Shown: piece after piece, positions 47,420 through 59,529 of the stretch
Layout: every line of letters begins with the position of its first letter
Numbering within the stretch: position 1 is the stretch's first letter
From: Nephrocerus scutellatus
Taxonomy: Eukaryota; Arthropoda; Insecta; Diptera; Pipunculidae
Direction: 5' to 3'
DNA: 64,000 nt
NCBI GenBank assembly: GCA_947095585.1
Contig: OX352761.1
Span: 91,887,833 to 91,951,832 of the forward strand
The notes under the pieces: generated by a model
Told to the model about the DNA's origin: nothing
Database searches by the model: none
Seen by the model: the letters and a program-made list of their open reading frames with translations, nothing else
Translations under genes and position numbers: made by a program

Positions 47420-48620
47420 AGTAATGACATATACAAAATCCCACTTAAACACATACATAGTTTCATATTTTAAAAATAATTTAAATAAAATACAGAAAAA
47501 CTCCAACTGTGAAGATATACTTTTTCTGATAAAAATTACTTTTGAATATTTAGTCTCAAAATTCTCTGGAAGCTATTTGCATGGCTGTACATACCTCAGT
47601 GTTAAAGCAAGCAAAATATGTAGCACACCCTTCAGCCTAACCATTCTCGATAGAATAACACCAAACAATATAACAAGCAAACAGCATTTTGTACACAATT
47701 TACAATGTCATGATGAATGGCATGGACATCCACACAGATTTTAGGTGCTTATTTCTGTCCTAACACAAATGATCTTTTGTAAATAAATGAATGCGAAATG
47801 AATGGAGTAATTCATAAAATGCCGGTCTTTAAATATAGTTTGTGTAAGCTAAAGAAAGTTTTTATATAGCATACGGGTTATAAATAGGTATACATTTGCG
47901 TTTTGTTTATACAAATTTAATATCGAAAGTAAAGCAATATTTTCGGTGCAGTCAACTTGAGTCAATATGAGTTTTTTAGACACTGTTTCTGCATAAATAT
48001 TTCTTTTTAATTTTAAAATTATTTTTGAAGGCCTGTTGAATATCAAGGATTGCGATTCTAAATCGTATTTACATTAAAAAGTTGGGTATAATGTTTTTTC
48101 ATTCAAAAATTAAAAATATTGGCACTATGGAAAAGGAATAAAATTGCCAATTTTTTCGATTACCGACGGGTAGCAAAGTTACCGTGTCGGTTAAAAAACT
48201 TTGCAAATAAAACGCAAAATCAAACCGCACGCACCCCGGTTACAGTTTGCAAATAGAACGTAAAACCAAAACTATAGATTTAGCCTATAGCCTCAATTCA
48301 ATGAACTGTAATCTATATATATATAAAAGTGAAACTTTGTGTCTATGAATGTATGTTCCCTATGGACTGTCAAACCCTTCAACCGTTGCGTTCAAACTTT
48401 GTGTAGGGTTTTATATCATAATGAGCACTTAATACGCATATTTTGAAAGTGGTCATACTCCTGGTCCAGGGGTCACCATATGGATTATTTTTACAAATTA
48501 ATAATTTTTCAGAATTTTTGAAAAACCAAAAAGTTTGATTGTTTGTTCTGAAATTTTGCACATCTGCTTGGTATTTAACGAAAACAGGAACAGCAATATT
48601 TCGGAAGGAGTCTGAGGAGA
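47420..48620. other. gene-less stretch
   Basis: The 106-codon frame at 47424-47744 has no recognisable domain. The rest is AT-rich. Confidence 0.4.
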
Positions 48621-48622
48621 AT

Positions 48623-48682
48623 GAGACCGTTGTGGTATAGACGTATAGAGCCTAGCTTCTCGTGACCATTCGTGTTGCGCCA
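48623..48682 (-). repeat. SINE 3' fragment
   Basis: GAGACCGTTGTGGTATAGAC and CCTAGCTTCTCGTGACCATT match the SINE's 3' block. Head and body are missing. Confidence 0.65.
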
Positions 48683-49069
48683 CGCTGCGGACAAACTAAA
48701 ATATTTGATTATTAAATATACTTTTTTTTTACTTATATATTCAGTTAAGCCTGTAACTTAACTAAACTAAGAAACAGTAGCAAATACAGTGAAATTCCCC
48801 ATAGCCGGACACCCAGCATCGCAGTGTTTTGTACGATGTACGTAACGGGGGAGGAACAAAATTTTTTGTTTGAAATGCATTGTTGGAGTTACCCAAATGG
48901 ACACAAATTCTCGTTTATTTAATAAGTTGCACAAATTTATAAATATTTAAGAATGATTATTACGATACATATGCATATTCATACATATATTTACGTAGTT
49001 TGCACACATATTTACATTTTATTAAAATAATGGAAAACCAGTCTAGGTACTTTGGTTGAAAAAAAAATC

Positions 49070-49476
49070 CATACAAATTAAAATTTTGCTTGTAAATTCT
49101 GTAATAATCAAAATTATACTGAATTCCACTATAAATGCTGAAATATATAAACACATACGAAGCACTGCAACCCAACAACAAAACAACCCCAATCGTAAAG
49201 CAAGCAGCGCTGCCCACAGCGCACAGCGCAACAGAACACAGTCATTATAGTATGAAATGATCTGATGCCGGGAAAAATTTGTATGGGAGCCCCCAGACCC
49301 CGCAGTCCGATCACTCTAAAATTTTAATAGAAAGTACCGTCGCCGGAAATATACATGTGTGCAATAAAATCGGACTTTGGGAAGTGGGTTAAAAATTTAT
49401 CACAAGATCTGACCAGCTAGCCAGCCAGCCAGTCCGCCAGCCACGGGCACGCGAAGTTTATACATATAGAGAATTT
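49070..49476 (+). repeat. dispersed TTCTCTA-bounded element, near-complete copy
   Basis: Left end GCTTGTAAATTCTGTAATAA, then a middle with GTATGGGAGCCCCCAGACCC and GGAAATATACATGTGTGCAA, and right end CCAGCCAGTCCGCCAGCCAC through GAAGTTTATACATATAGAGA. The ends carry short inverted TTAAATTCTCTA/TAGAGAATTTAA motifs. Confidence 0.8.
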
Positions 49477-49484
49477 AAAAATTT

Positions 49485-50640
49485 AGTTAGATTGCTTAAA
49501 CCTGGAAATTCTCTTTGGAATTTTGCATAGGTTGCCAGTGGTTATCAATCTCGGCATCAAAATCAGGAAAACTATGATAAATTTCAGAGAATCCTGCTTT
49601 ACGAAAGCAGATCAAAAGATCGTTGTTGCTTCAACTTTATCCCAAAATGCTTTGATGAAGTACAAACCTTCATGAACATTAATAGATTTGGCCTGAACCC
49701 GCAGTGTTGACTTTTGGTAGTAAGTGTTCTAATAATGAAACTTAAAATTTTGGATTATGCCTTGATAAGCAAACTGCAGTTGAATTTGGAGGCAAACAAA
49801 CAATGTTTAAATTTGGTGGGTTTAATTCCATTGGAAGGGATGCTTTATTGTCCAAGAATAAGGTAATTTTTCGTTTCTGAGATCTTATTTTCCTGTTCAA
49901 CTGATACAGCCATTCAGTTATAATTTCTCGAGTCATCCATGCTTTTTTGTTAGATTTCCAATCCACTGGTAGTTCTTTGATAGGAAGATGTTTGAATGGT
50001 CGTGGGCGGGCTGCTTTACCTATGACGAAAAGCAGCTCTTTCTCTATGGCCATGTATCCACAAAACAAAAATATGAGTCTTTCCTTAGAGAATCTAAGAA
50101 GTTTTGTCAGGTAATTCGCGAAAGAAAAGCCCGTTTTCATCTGCGTTTTAAATGTTCTCCTGCTTTTTTCCACGCAACAGAGATTGCAGCTTTGCCTTGA
50201 ACTGCTCGACATCCACCTGATTTACATCTGAAGCTTCACCAGATATGCACTTAAAAGTAACATTATTCCTTATGCGCCATTTGTTAAACCATCCATCTGA
50301 CATCATAAAATAAGTTACACCCAATTTTCATTGACTTTGCCTTTATAATCTGGTCAGAAGTAGGAATGCTTTGACTTCTATCCTTAGCGAACCAATCAAA
50401 GCACCTTCTTTAACAAAACTCCTCTTGTTATGAATATTAACTCCAGACTCCCATTTAGAACGAATGGTTTCTTCATTTTTATTAATTTCTGCAGCTTGCG
50501 ATTTTCCAATATTGAACCTTTACCAACAAAAACTTGTAAACAATTGCATTTTTTAGAGGACATCAAACTTTACCTCCTCGCAATTTTATGCATAGCCAAT
50601 TTTCCTTTTTTGAACACTTTAATATTTTAACATTATTTTT
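49485..50640 (-). pseudogene. Tigger/pogo-type transposase relic
   Basis: Minus-strand blocks in order: CENP-B-like DNA-binding text (MSDGWFNKWRIRNNV, about 50320-50270), then the DDE domain at 50212-49742 with FVIGKAARPRPFKHL, NKKAWMTREIITEWLYQL, ITLFLDNKASLP and IVCLPPNSTAV, and a tail (FDAEIDNHWQPMQ, about 49560). The DDE_1 family of pogo/Tigger is unmistakable, but stops and shifts separate the parts and the third catalytic region is truncated. Confidence 0.9.
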
Positions 50641-50689
50641 TGTCATTTTATGGCTCTGAGATAGTAAAACGAATTTAAATATTTAAATT

Positions 50690-51190
50690 TAAACCCATAA
50701 AAATTAAAATTTTTCTTGTAAATTCTCTAATCGGAGATACACACACACACACACTGCGTGCTCGTCTTGTGGCAAAATCATCCACGAAATGACGCAGCGG
50801 CAGCGAACAGCGCTGCTCACAAAGCATAGAGCTCAGACTTTGCCGTGATCTGATGCGATATAGCGATATTTAAAAATTGTATATTGGGGTCCCAAGGGGC
50901 CGATCGCTCCAAATTTTTACAAAAAGTGTTTTCGATCGAAGACACACATGTGTACAAAATTTAAAGAAAATCGGGTAAATTTTGTAAAATATTTGTATGG
51001 GAGCCCCCGAACCCGAGGTCCGAGGGGCCTCAAATTTTAATAGAAAGTATTGTCACCGGAAATAAACATGTGTGCAAAATTTCAATAAAATCGGGCCATG
51101 GGGAGTGGGCTAAAAATTGATCAGAAAATATGACCAGCCAGCCAGCCAACCAGCCAGCCACGTGCACGCGAAGTTAATATAGAGAATTTA
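50690..51190 (+). repeat. dispersed TTCTCTA-bounded element, best-preserved copy
   Basis: Runs from ACCCATAAAAATTAAAATTT and TTGTAAATTCTCTAATCGGA through two internal monomers to CCAGCCAGCCAACCAGCCAG, GCACGCGAAGTTAATATAGA and GAATTT. About 500 bp, non-coding. The short inverted ends, internal minisatellite and conserved tail resemble DINE-1/Helitron-like elements, but that assignment is inference. Confidence 0.85.
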
Positions 51191-51599
51191 AAAAACACAA
51201 TTAACACAAGCCAAGCGAAAAAGTCCACCTCTACTCAACACATATGGCATGAAGTTCATTCGTGTTAATAGGGGAATCACCAATTTCGTTGTCATTGTTT
51301 GTATTTACATATTGATGAAATATCATACGGTTTCTTATTTGAAGGAAAAAAGGAAAAATGTGGCCGATTACTAGAGGTGACCTACATTACTAGTGCATTA
51401 CCATACGTTATGAAAAAATTTCCCATTACATTTCTTCTTCTGTATAAATTCATGGAGTGATTGCGAACTAGTTAAAATAAAGTTATATATTAAATAAATT
51501 TTATATTGTTGAATTCGATAAATTGAAATATGTGGGTTAAGATGCATACATTATGTCCATAGATATACATTTTAATTTATTTCGATCATCTTAAATCAA

Positions 51600-52215
51600 A
51601 AAAAAAAAAAAAAAAAAACAACCCATAAAAATTAAAATTTTTCGTGTTAGTTCTCTAGTTGATACACAACAGCAAAGTTGAATAAAATCGGGTAACATTT
51701 AAACATTTAAAAAAAAAACAACCCATAAAAATTAAAATTTTTCTTGTAATTTCTCTAATCGGGGATACACAACCACACACACACTCGTGCCCCTGATCAC
51801 TCAAAAAATTTAATGAAAATCGGGTACTTTTTTTTATAAAATTTGTATGGGTGTGCCCCCTGACCCCGGGGCCCGATCACTTCCAAATTTTTACAAAAAG
51901 TATTGTCCATCGGAGATACACATGTGTATAAAATTTGAAGAAAATCGGGTAGTTTTTTTTATAAGATTTGTATGGGTGCCGCCCGACCCCGGGGCCCGAT
52001 CACTTCCAAATATTTACAAAAAGTGTTGTCCATTGGAGATACACATGTGTATAAAATTTGAAGAAAATCGGGTACTTTTTTTATAAGATTTGTATGGGTG
52101 CCCCCCGACCCCGAGGCCCGTTCACTTCCAAATGTGTCTAAAATTTGAAGAAAATCGGGTATTTTTTTTATAAGATTTGTGTGGGTGCACCCCCCCCCCC
52201 AGGCCCGAGGGAGAA
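51600..52215 (+). repeat. dispersed element with 123-bp tandem monomers
   Basis: After two left-end blocks, the monomer (GCCCGATCACTTCCAAATNT, AGTGTTGTCCATCGGAGATA, CACATGTGTATAAAATTTGA, AGAAAATCGGGTANTTTTTT) repeats at 51871, 51994 and 52116. The 123/122-bp spacing keeps one frame open through the first two units. The right end is missing and a C-run lies at 52190-52200. Confidence 0.88.
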
Positions 52216-53330
52216 GTTTAAAAATATGGAGTAGAATATGTAAACTTTTTAAACTGATATATAATAAATGTGTGTTTATACCGGTTCTGCAAACCGTATA
52301 TGTCTTGACCAAAGTCAACATCTGCATACAAGCACCTCGGTAGTGGATACTCTGGCAAATTTTAAATACAGGTGAAAAACCGGTCAGGCATTGAAGGTAT
52401 GCCACATTTTGACACGTTAAATTATTGGCTGCACGTGACAAATCTACTTAACTTCTGATCTAAATACATCTAGTACATCTCAATGTAACTTCTTCTTCTC
52501 CAAAAAGGGCTATCTAAGTCATGTAAAACAAAAATCCAATGTATTTTTCTCTTATGAGCCCCAAGCAAAACTTAATGGAAGTCTGAAAATAAAGTAATAT
52601 TTGTAAATTCAAGGTTAATGACAAGATGCACTTAGTCATTCAAGTCCACTCCCAAATACTTTTGGCACTTCCATTTATACCAATTCAAAAAATTATCTGT
52701 TCGACTTAAAAGTAATTATTTCCTTAAGGAAAAATTTTTTTAAAACGTTTTTTTCATTGTTCTTCAAAATGTCTGTTAAGCTTAAATCAAAAGCGATAGC
52801 GTTCTTTTTTCTCATGTGGCATAATAGACGGTCTCCCGTTTCCCATCGTACGAATATACGTATGTACGTATCTTAAGTGTTTTCTGATGTGAACAGAATT
52901 TAAATTTTCCGTAATGTACATAGATTAAATCAATTTAATTCAAATTATTTTTATATAAACATACAAGTGTAGCTGTGCTAGTGCACATTTAAAAAAACCA
53001 GACATGTTTCTGTTTTTAAGTGATATATTTTATCCAAATTAATCTATATAATGAAGTGTTAGTCTTCGGTTTGACATATATAATGTCTTTATCAAGGGAC
53101 TACAATAAGAAAACAAAACGTTATAAACACAAGAGGTTTACTCACAACATAACAAACAGAATTAAAATTAAGAGGGGTCAAAAAGATTTTTTATATAAAA
53201 CTATACCAACTAATAAACTTCAAACACAAATATAAAAGTTTACAAAACATGTCAAGTAGATCCAGTCCTTATCTGTTTAGAACATGATCAGTCCATTTAT
53301 CCTATGCTCCTTCAAGTTGCCAGAAAATGG
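52216..53330. other. gene-less AT-rich stretch
   Basis: A 71-codon frame at 53020-53235 is Lys/Thr/Ile-rich with no recognised family. Confidence 0.45.
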
Positions 53331-53332
53331 TT

Positions 53333-53740
53333 TGTTAAAGTATGATTCTTCTTTGGCTTTATGCAACCGTGCGCGTATTACTCGTTCCATGATGTTAACG
53401 GCTGCTACAATTGACCCGAGATTGTCAAAGGATTGCACTACTTTGTTAAAGTATGCTTCTTCTTTTGCTTTATGCAACCGTGCGCGTATTACACGTTCCA
53501 TGATGTTAACGGCTGCTACAATTTACCCGAGATTGTCAAAGGATTGCACTACTTTTAATTCGCGCTCCACTCTCCTATTTAAGGGACCAATGTTAGAATA
53601 CTGCTGGCAGACGTGGCCACCGTGTACTTCGTTTTGCTCTCATTCATAATCAGCTTCAGCCCTTAGCCAATGATTTTAATGTCGTTGCCAATAAATCCAT
53701 CCAGAATCTGGATGGACTTGGCAGTTCAGTTAGGCACGTC
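53333..53740 (-). pseudogene. LINE reverse-transcriptase relic with a 111-bp tandem duplication
   Basis: Minus-strand text FDNLGSIVAAVN and an INRLAKG-type region correspond to the YNYLGSIVVANN block at 41830-42155. The unit 53333-53443 is repeated at 53444-53554 (GTTAAAGTATGNTTCTTCTT start) with a handful of changes, so the encoded ERVIRARLHKAKEE occurs twice. Confidence 0.75.
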
Positions 53741-54111
53741 ATCGACGCCAGAAAAGAGAAGCTATATATCACCACCCCGAAAAACTATAAAAGAAGTAGA
53801 AGAACACTGAAGAACAAAGCAGGAGCGGCAGTCACAGTACCAGGAACTTTCAAAGCTCACATATTGTCCAGGTTCACGCATCGTTCAGGCTCACGCATCG
53901 TCAAAGCGAACGCTCGTCCAGGATCACGCATAGTCCAAGCACCCTTTGCAATTTTTGTCACAACTTGCATTTCGCAAGAATCATAGTATGGTATAATGCA
54001 CTACCTCCTCGACAACAGTTATTAATATATTTTGTAAAAGATCGAAAGTTGATAATAAATGAACGGTCGTTTCTTCTTCTTTATTTTCAAACCAGTATAA
54101 AACTTAAGTGG

Positions 54112-54402
54112 GCGCCTTGGCTCAGTGGTAATGCACATGGCTGCTGCGCAGGAGGTTCAGGTTCGAATCCCAGCAACACCAAAAGTATTTTTCACGGTGT
54201 CCCACCTCTCGCAAATGGGTGACAAACGTTCCGAGAGTAATTAATACCTTGTCACGGAAAGCTTCTCAATTCGCCGTTCGGATCCGGCCTTAAATTGTAG
54301 GTCCCTTTCATTTTGTGTCCAAAAAATTAACATGTGCAGCACAAATGGTCGCGAGAAGGTAGGCCTTGGACCGCAATGGTCTGTCGCGACAAATATTATT
54401 AT
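54112..54402 (+). mobile_element. tRNA-derived SINE, full length, plus strand
   Basis: Perfect 16-bp target duplication TATAAAACTTAAGTGG at 54096-54111 and 54403-54418. Head with GGCTCAGTGGTAATGCACAT and box B GGTTCGAATCCC, body GTTCGGATCCGGCCTTAAAT, 3' end AATGGTCTGTCGCGACAAAT and an ATT tail. Confidence 0.95.
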
Positions 54403-54689
54403 TATAAAACTTAAGTGGCTCCGATTGACGGTCTATAAATAGTAAATAAAAGTGCGTTTTCACAAGCAAATCATTTTGTGGAATTAGAACTGAGGGCAAA
54501 TCATTCCTAGAACACAATCACTTAAAGCGCTTTTTCCTAGCGGCGGCATAGTATTACATGAAATTAGAGTTGAAAGCACATCAACCACTAGAGCCTATCA
54601 CTTTCCAGACCGGTGGATATCAACCCGATATAATCGGCAGAAGAAATCCAAGCATGGAAATATTGAAGATGTAATATTTATACATAAAT

Positions 54690-54945
54690 ACGAAGTATGA
54701 AGAAAAGCTGTCATGCAAGACATCATGAGCTCGGGGTGGGGTTTCTAGTCAGCAAAAGAATGAAACCCACCGTTATCGACTTTAAAGCCGTAAATGAACG
54801 ACTATGCACCCTTCGCGTGCGGGGCAAATTTAAAAACATAAGCCTCATAAACGTTCACGCACCTACAGAGGATTCCCCAGATGATGAAAAAGAAGAATTC
54901 TTTGAATGTATGACAAAATTGTTCAATACGATTTTTTAATTTTAA
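54690..54945 (+). pseudogene. LINE endonuclease fragment
   Basis: An 80-codon frame has RHHELGVGFLVSKRM, FKAVNERLCTLRVRGKF and INVHAPTEDSPDDEKEEF, the central endonuclease blocks of LINEs of the DDIDIIGR type. Both ends are truncated. Confidence 0.85.
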
Positions 54946-55157
54946 TTTTTATTGCCGAGGCGCAAGTCATACAGGGATGAATATTAAATTGGGATGAAGT
55001 TAAAAAACGACCGTGCGAATTATTCATTGCGCAGACAAACAAACGGATGCTTCTCTGATAAGAGGTCTACATAATTTAAGACAAGATGGGAACTCGGAGG
55101 AAACATTCTATAATGAAATTATAATAAAATATAATAAAAAAAAATAATAATAAAAAC

Positions 55158-55620
55158 TTGTTAATCCAAATGTATGTGAATTCCTCCATTGTCAACCTTA
55201 AGGCATCTTTAGACTCCAGTTTAAGAGCAATGAGACCTCATGTATTAAAGAAAAGAATATACAGTACCAACAATCAGGAAACTATTACTACACCAGGAAA
55301 CCTACTTTTAGAAAACCATTATAACAATAGACAAACAAACTTCAACAGACACCCCTCAATTAATTGGTTTACAACCAAGCAAATATGAACATAGTTCAAA
55401 ATTTATATAGACAAAATGCAAATATGAACATACATACCTACAAATTTCAATAAATCTTTAATAAACAATATTTTACTAACAACTATAATGACAATAATAG
55501 CTACGACAATGGCAGAGGAGAAAATAATACTCGCGCAAATCCTTTTAGCCAACCCCAAAGAGCTATTATATTCCCAAAGCCAGACCCAATTGACACTTCT
55601 TATTCAAATATCTCATGATA
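55158..55620 (+). pseudogene. LTR-retrotransposon gag relic (tentative)
   Basis: The frame LKASLDSSLRAMRPHVLKK, a stop, then NNDNNSYDNGRGENN and PFSQPQRAIIFPKPDPIDTS resembles the C-terminal half of insect gypsy-type Gag (Asn-rich linker, proline motif). No zinc knuckle or protease follows. The assignment is inference. Confidence 0.5.
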
Positions 55621-55835
55621 TACTGCAAAAGCAAATCTAACAATACATAGCAATATATTTGGCTATATTTTATCTCTTTCAAAAAATAACTTTATCGTTT
55701 ATCCGCCGCGAGTTTTCAATAAAAATAAAGTAGATCAGTAAGATAGATTATATATTAAGCTTCTCAGTAGGTGAAAGTACACAATAGTGACAACGATGCG
55801 AATGTAAAAAAAAACTTCAGTAAGTTATTTTTAAA

Positions 55836-56170
55836 TTCTCTATATTACCTTCGCGTGCACGTGGCTGGCTGGGTGACTGGCGGGCTGGCTGGTCAGATTT
55901 TCTGATCAATTTTTAACCCACTTCCCAAAGCCCGACTTTATTGAAATTTTGCACACATGAATATTTCCGGTGACAGTGCTTTCTATTAAAATTTCTTAAA
56001 GATCGGGCTGCGGGATCGGGGGCTCCCATACAAATTTTCCATTTTTTTTCAGATCATACTATAATGATCTGTGTGCACTGATGAGTGACGCGTGTAGGCA
56101 GCGCTGCTCAAATTTACGATTAGGGTTTGTTGTTGCCTTGTAGCAGAGAGCAGAGAGTATAGATAATTTG
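55836..56170 (-). repeat. dispersed element, reverse copy
   Basis: Starts TTAAATTCTCTATATTACCT, then CGCGTGCACGTGGCTGGCTG, AACCCACTTCCCAAAGCCCG and GGCTCCCATACAAATTTTCC. It is the reverse of the 49070-49476 layout, truncated on the far side. Confidence 0.8.
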
Positions 56171-56374
56171 TGTTTTGTACAATATTACGAGTATATGAAG
56201 ATCTGGTTTCGCACTCAACTGCTTTACAGCTTAACTCAACGCAAAAGAAATAATTTTAGTGGTACTTCCGACTTCGTACGTCGTTGTATGTACATCGCAA
56301 CAGCCGTGCTGTGGCTGCTATGTTTTCACCACTAAATAGGGAATTTACCACAAAATCTAATCTCCGATCAGAGA

Positions 56375-56805
56375 ATTTAAAAGTAAAATTTCAATTTTTA
56401 AATTCGCTTTCCCGTGGCACGGCTGTCTGTCGGTCGGTCTGTTTGTCGTCGAATCTTGCGATTACTTTTTAACCCACTTTTCCAAGTCCGATCTTATTGA
56501 AATGCCCCCTACAATTTTTTAAAAAAAATCTACCCGATTTTCCTCAAGTTTTATACACATGTGTATCTAAAAAATATAAAAATCGGTAATCGGTGTCCCA
56601 TACAAATTTTTTAAAATATTCACCCGATTTTTTTAAAATTTTATACACAAACAAAAATTTCTGTAATAATTTGGAAGGGATAAGGCCCTGGCACTGTCTA
56701 GATGCTCCCATATATTTTTTTTTAAAAAGTAATTCTATATTTTTCAAACTTTGCTATTAGAGAATTTACACGAAAAATTTTAATTTTTATGGGTTGTTTT
56801 TTTAG
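56375..56805 (-). repeat. dispersed element, second reverse copy
   Basis: Bounded by GAGAATTTAAAAGTAAAATT at the left and TTAGAGAATTTACACGAAAA plus TTTTATGGGTTGTTTTTTTA at the right. The interior has CACCCGATTTTTTTAAAATT monomer traces. Confidence 0.75.
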
Positions 56806-56809
56806 TCTA

Positions 56810-57270
56810 AAATACAGTATAGCCCGGAAAGGGTTAGGGGTTCCCCTCCCCTGAAAACCCTAATTGAGCAGACCTTGAAAACCGCCATATTGTTTGGGGA
56901 AGTCGCTCCCTTTCTGAGGGAGGAGCATCCAAAGTTTTAATTTTTTTTTTTTGATTTTTTGGATACATTTTTTCAAGTGATTTGAAGGAGATATGTACAT
57001 ATTTGTGCAAAATTTGATCCGAGTTCATTTGGAAACAAATAATATAAGAAACTTCAAAATTTTTACAAAAACTGTTGTCATCGGAGATACACATGTGTTT
57101 AAAACTTAAAGAAAATCCGTTACGTTCCGTGTTATACTGTATAAACGCCGTATGTTCCAAAATTCGGTTTTATAACAAGGTCTTTTTAAAAATAATGAAA
57201 TAACTTCCAAATAATTTTCTGTTGTTACTTTTTTCATTTTCTTCAATACTGAAATAAGTCCCGATTTTTA
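56810..57270. other. gene-less stretch with a monomer fragment
   Basis: 57053-57110 matches one 123-bp monomer (TTTACAAAAACTGTTGTCAT, GGAGATACACATGTGTTTAA). Otherwise nothing is recognised. Confidence 0.5.
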
Positions 57271-57275
57271 AAAGG

Positions 57276-57332
57276 AAATAATAATAATATTCGGCGCGAC
57301 AGACCATTGCGGTCCAAGGCCTTGCTTCTCGC
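57276..57332 (-). repeat. SINE 3' end with ATT tail
   Basis: AATAATAATATTCGGCGCGA and CAGACCATTGCGGTCCAAGG. It joins directly to a LINE relic at 57335, so either the SINE was 5'-truncated on insertion or it was later broken. Confidence 0.8.
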
Positions 57333-57334
57333 AG

Positions 57335-57500
57335 TATTTTACACGCAGTACTCAACAATGTTATGCCCATATAGTTGCTCAACAAAGTTGTACCCCGATA
57401 ATTGGTGTACGTTGTGATATCTATTTTCTTTATTATTGGCACAGGATGCCTCTTCTCATATTTTCTTGCATCGTTTCTTCACCCCATACTTGCATTGTTA
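57335..57500 (-). pseudogene. LINE reverse-transcriptase fragment
   Basis: Minus-strand text CPIIKKID-like, YRGTTLLS, GITLLSTACKIL and, upstream, a MQVWGEETM-like stretch match the thumb/finger start of the 41830-42640 LINE family (KKGD...NYRGITLL). Very short and dead. Confidence 0.7.
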
Positions 57501-57509
57501 TGTTACGAA

Positions 57510-59040
57510 ATTCAGGCTTTCGAGTTCGTAAAGGATTTTTTTTTGCAAAAAAAAACACAACACAAGTTTATTAATTTACAAATAACAACTTTAATGAACA
57601 AACAATAAAATGAACACAAGTTCACAATTTATATTGGTGATTCCTTTTCACAGTACACAAATACACTTATGATACTAGTCCTTTAAAATAATTCTCTTAG
57701 GTTGTACCTTTATAACTTTTCAAGAACTTTTACAACTTGACTGGTTGAATTCCAAATAACTAATAATTTCTCTGCAGCAAACGCAACCTCATTGAAAAGC
57801 TCCCAGAAACTTCCAATCTTATAGACAGAAATATCGAGAAAAGGCCAGAAAATTGTAGCCTTATTCCCTTATTTACAACTAACGTATCTTTATCTAATGA
57901 GTCATCTTCAAAAAATTGACTACATGTTCAATAATGTATTTTTACAAAAACCGGGCAAACCGCACAAACCGGTTTGACAACGTGCATAATGATTCAAACT
58001 TACAGGCGGTTACATGTCAAATTTTAAATAATCTAATAGTCTTACAGCCTAGTATGCAGTATTTTTTAGTTCTAATTTTAGTATCTATTTTTGGTACATT
58101 GCGATTTATCTAGGATTCGAGTCTACTGCACTACTAACTACTTTTCGTAGCAATAGTTCAATAATTGGTTGGGACCACATCAGATAAGGAAGGATGTATC
58201 CTAAACACTCCTTTCCCTTTTTTTAAGCACGACTCCTATGACATGATCACAGGTTTTTCTGGTATTTCTATCCCAATTAGTTTCTGCGTTCAAATCCACC
58301 GAATTCATTTGTACATCATGGGCAGGCGTGGAGTACACGTTCAACTAATTCACAGAATTCTTCGTTGTTATTTTCATTTGCTCTAAAAAGGATCTTCAGA
58401 AGACAACCAATTGGTTTCAACGTCGATTACTTACGGAAACCGTAAATGCTTGATATTGTTGGTTTTTTTTTTTAGTTTTTTAATTTTTTTGCAATTGTTT
58501 TTTTTTATTTTGTCCACGATATAAGTATTTGCTTTTTTCATTGCATTTAACTTCTCATGTAAGCATCTTGTTTCAGACGGCTGGAACGATTTTTTTGTTT
58601 ATTTTAAGATACAGTTTGGAAATGAATTTCGAAAACACTAAATTTAAAAACTGTTTGTTGGTTTTTTGTTGTTGAAGGCGTTTTTTAAATTGGCTCAAGA
58701 TGTCCTATTTTTCGGATATTTCCAGAGGTTGACGTTTTGCAAACAAACATTAACATATAAATATATATTTCGGTATAAAGAGGATTTTTTTATTTACATT
58801 TATAGATTGCATGCAGTCGTACTGGAAATTGATAAATGCGTCCAATACATATACATCTAATATCTAATTCAATAACATTGAACTTGTATATACAGTTAGA
58901 TAATACGCAAGAACAGTTTAAACGTTAATCCGAAAACACTCGAGTCGACCTATTTATGATCGAAACAAGAATTGAGTTTGCATCGAAGTAGCATCAATTG
59001 TGTTTGATTTACGAAGTGAAAAAACAGTTACACACGCAAT
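57510..59040. other. region upstream of Hmgcr
   Basis: No gene or repeat is recognised. The Hmgcr promoter and 5' UTR should lie in or above the right part. The ATG is preceded by CACACGCAAT. No core-promoter motif is claimed. Confidence 0.4.
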
Positions 59041-59377
59041 ATGATTGGACGAATATTTCGAGCGCATGGTGAATTTTGCGCCTCGCACCCTTGGGAAGTA
59101 ATTGTGGCACTTCTGACTGTCACGGGTTGCATGATTACTGTGGATAAAGGAACATCAGGAAGTGATGCGGGAACAACTACATCGGTGCCGTCATCTTCAC
59201 CGCCAACATCGAGTAGACATCGGCCTTGTCAGGGTTGGAGTCCGTCCTGCGATGGTCTGGAGGCTGAATACAATGCAGCTGATGTCATTCTAATGACAAT
59301 AGTCAGATGCTCTGCGGTACTCTACTGTTACTATCAATTCTGTAGTCTTCAGAAGCTCGGCTCTAAATATATTCTTG
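59041..59377 (+). CDS. Hmgcr: HMG-CoA reductase, first coding exon only
   Basis: The exon encodes 112 residues plus one base and ends at a strong donor (CTTG|GTAAGT). It begins MIGRIFRAHGEFCASHPWEV, the conserved start of dipteran HMG-CoA reductase. A membrane segment follows (about 17-36), then a Ser/Thr/Pro-rich lumenal loop (about 40-65), RHRPC-GW-CDGLEAEYNAADV, and a second membrane segment (VILMTIVRCSAVLYCYYQF). This is the start of the ER membrane domain. The rest of that domain and the whole catalytic domain (HMG-CoA to mevalonate, NADPH-dependent) must lie beyond 64000, since none of it is seen in the 4.6 kb that follows. In insects the enzyme supplies isoprenoids such as juvenile hormone precursors; insects do not make sterols de novo. 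The intron carries a SINE, a dispersed repeat, a CT microsatellite and a mariner. The gene is not broken within the window, merely truncated by its edge. Confidence 0.93.
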
Positions 59378-59529
59378 GTAAGTATGGATTTGTTTGTTTA
59401 TCAAAGATATGATTGCAATGCGTGAATTGAATTTGTGCGATTAAAATATTTTTGTGTTTTTTATGCCACAGGCTATAAAAAGTTAACAACAATTGTAAAA
59501 TGCATTCTTTTATTTTTAATTGTTAACAA

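Noticed and set aside
47424..47744. 106-codon ORF as a host gene
   Set aside because: No domain, no splice context and no support beyond length. It starts directly after a decayed SINE.
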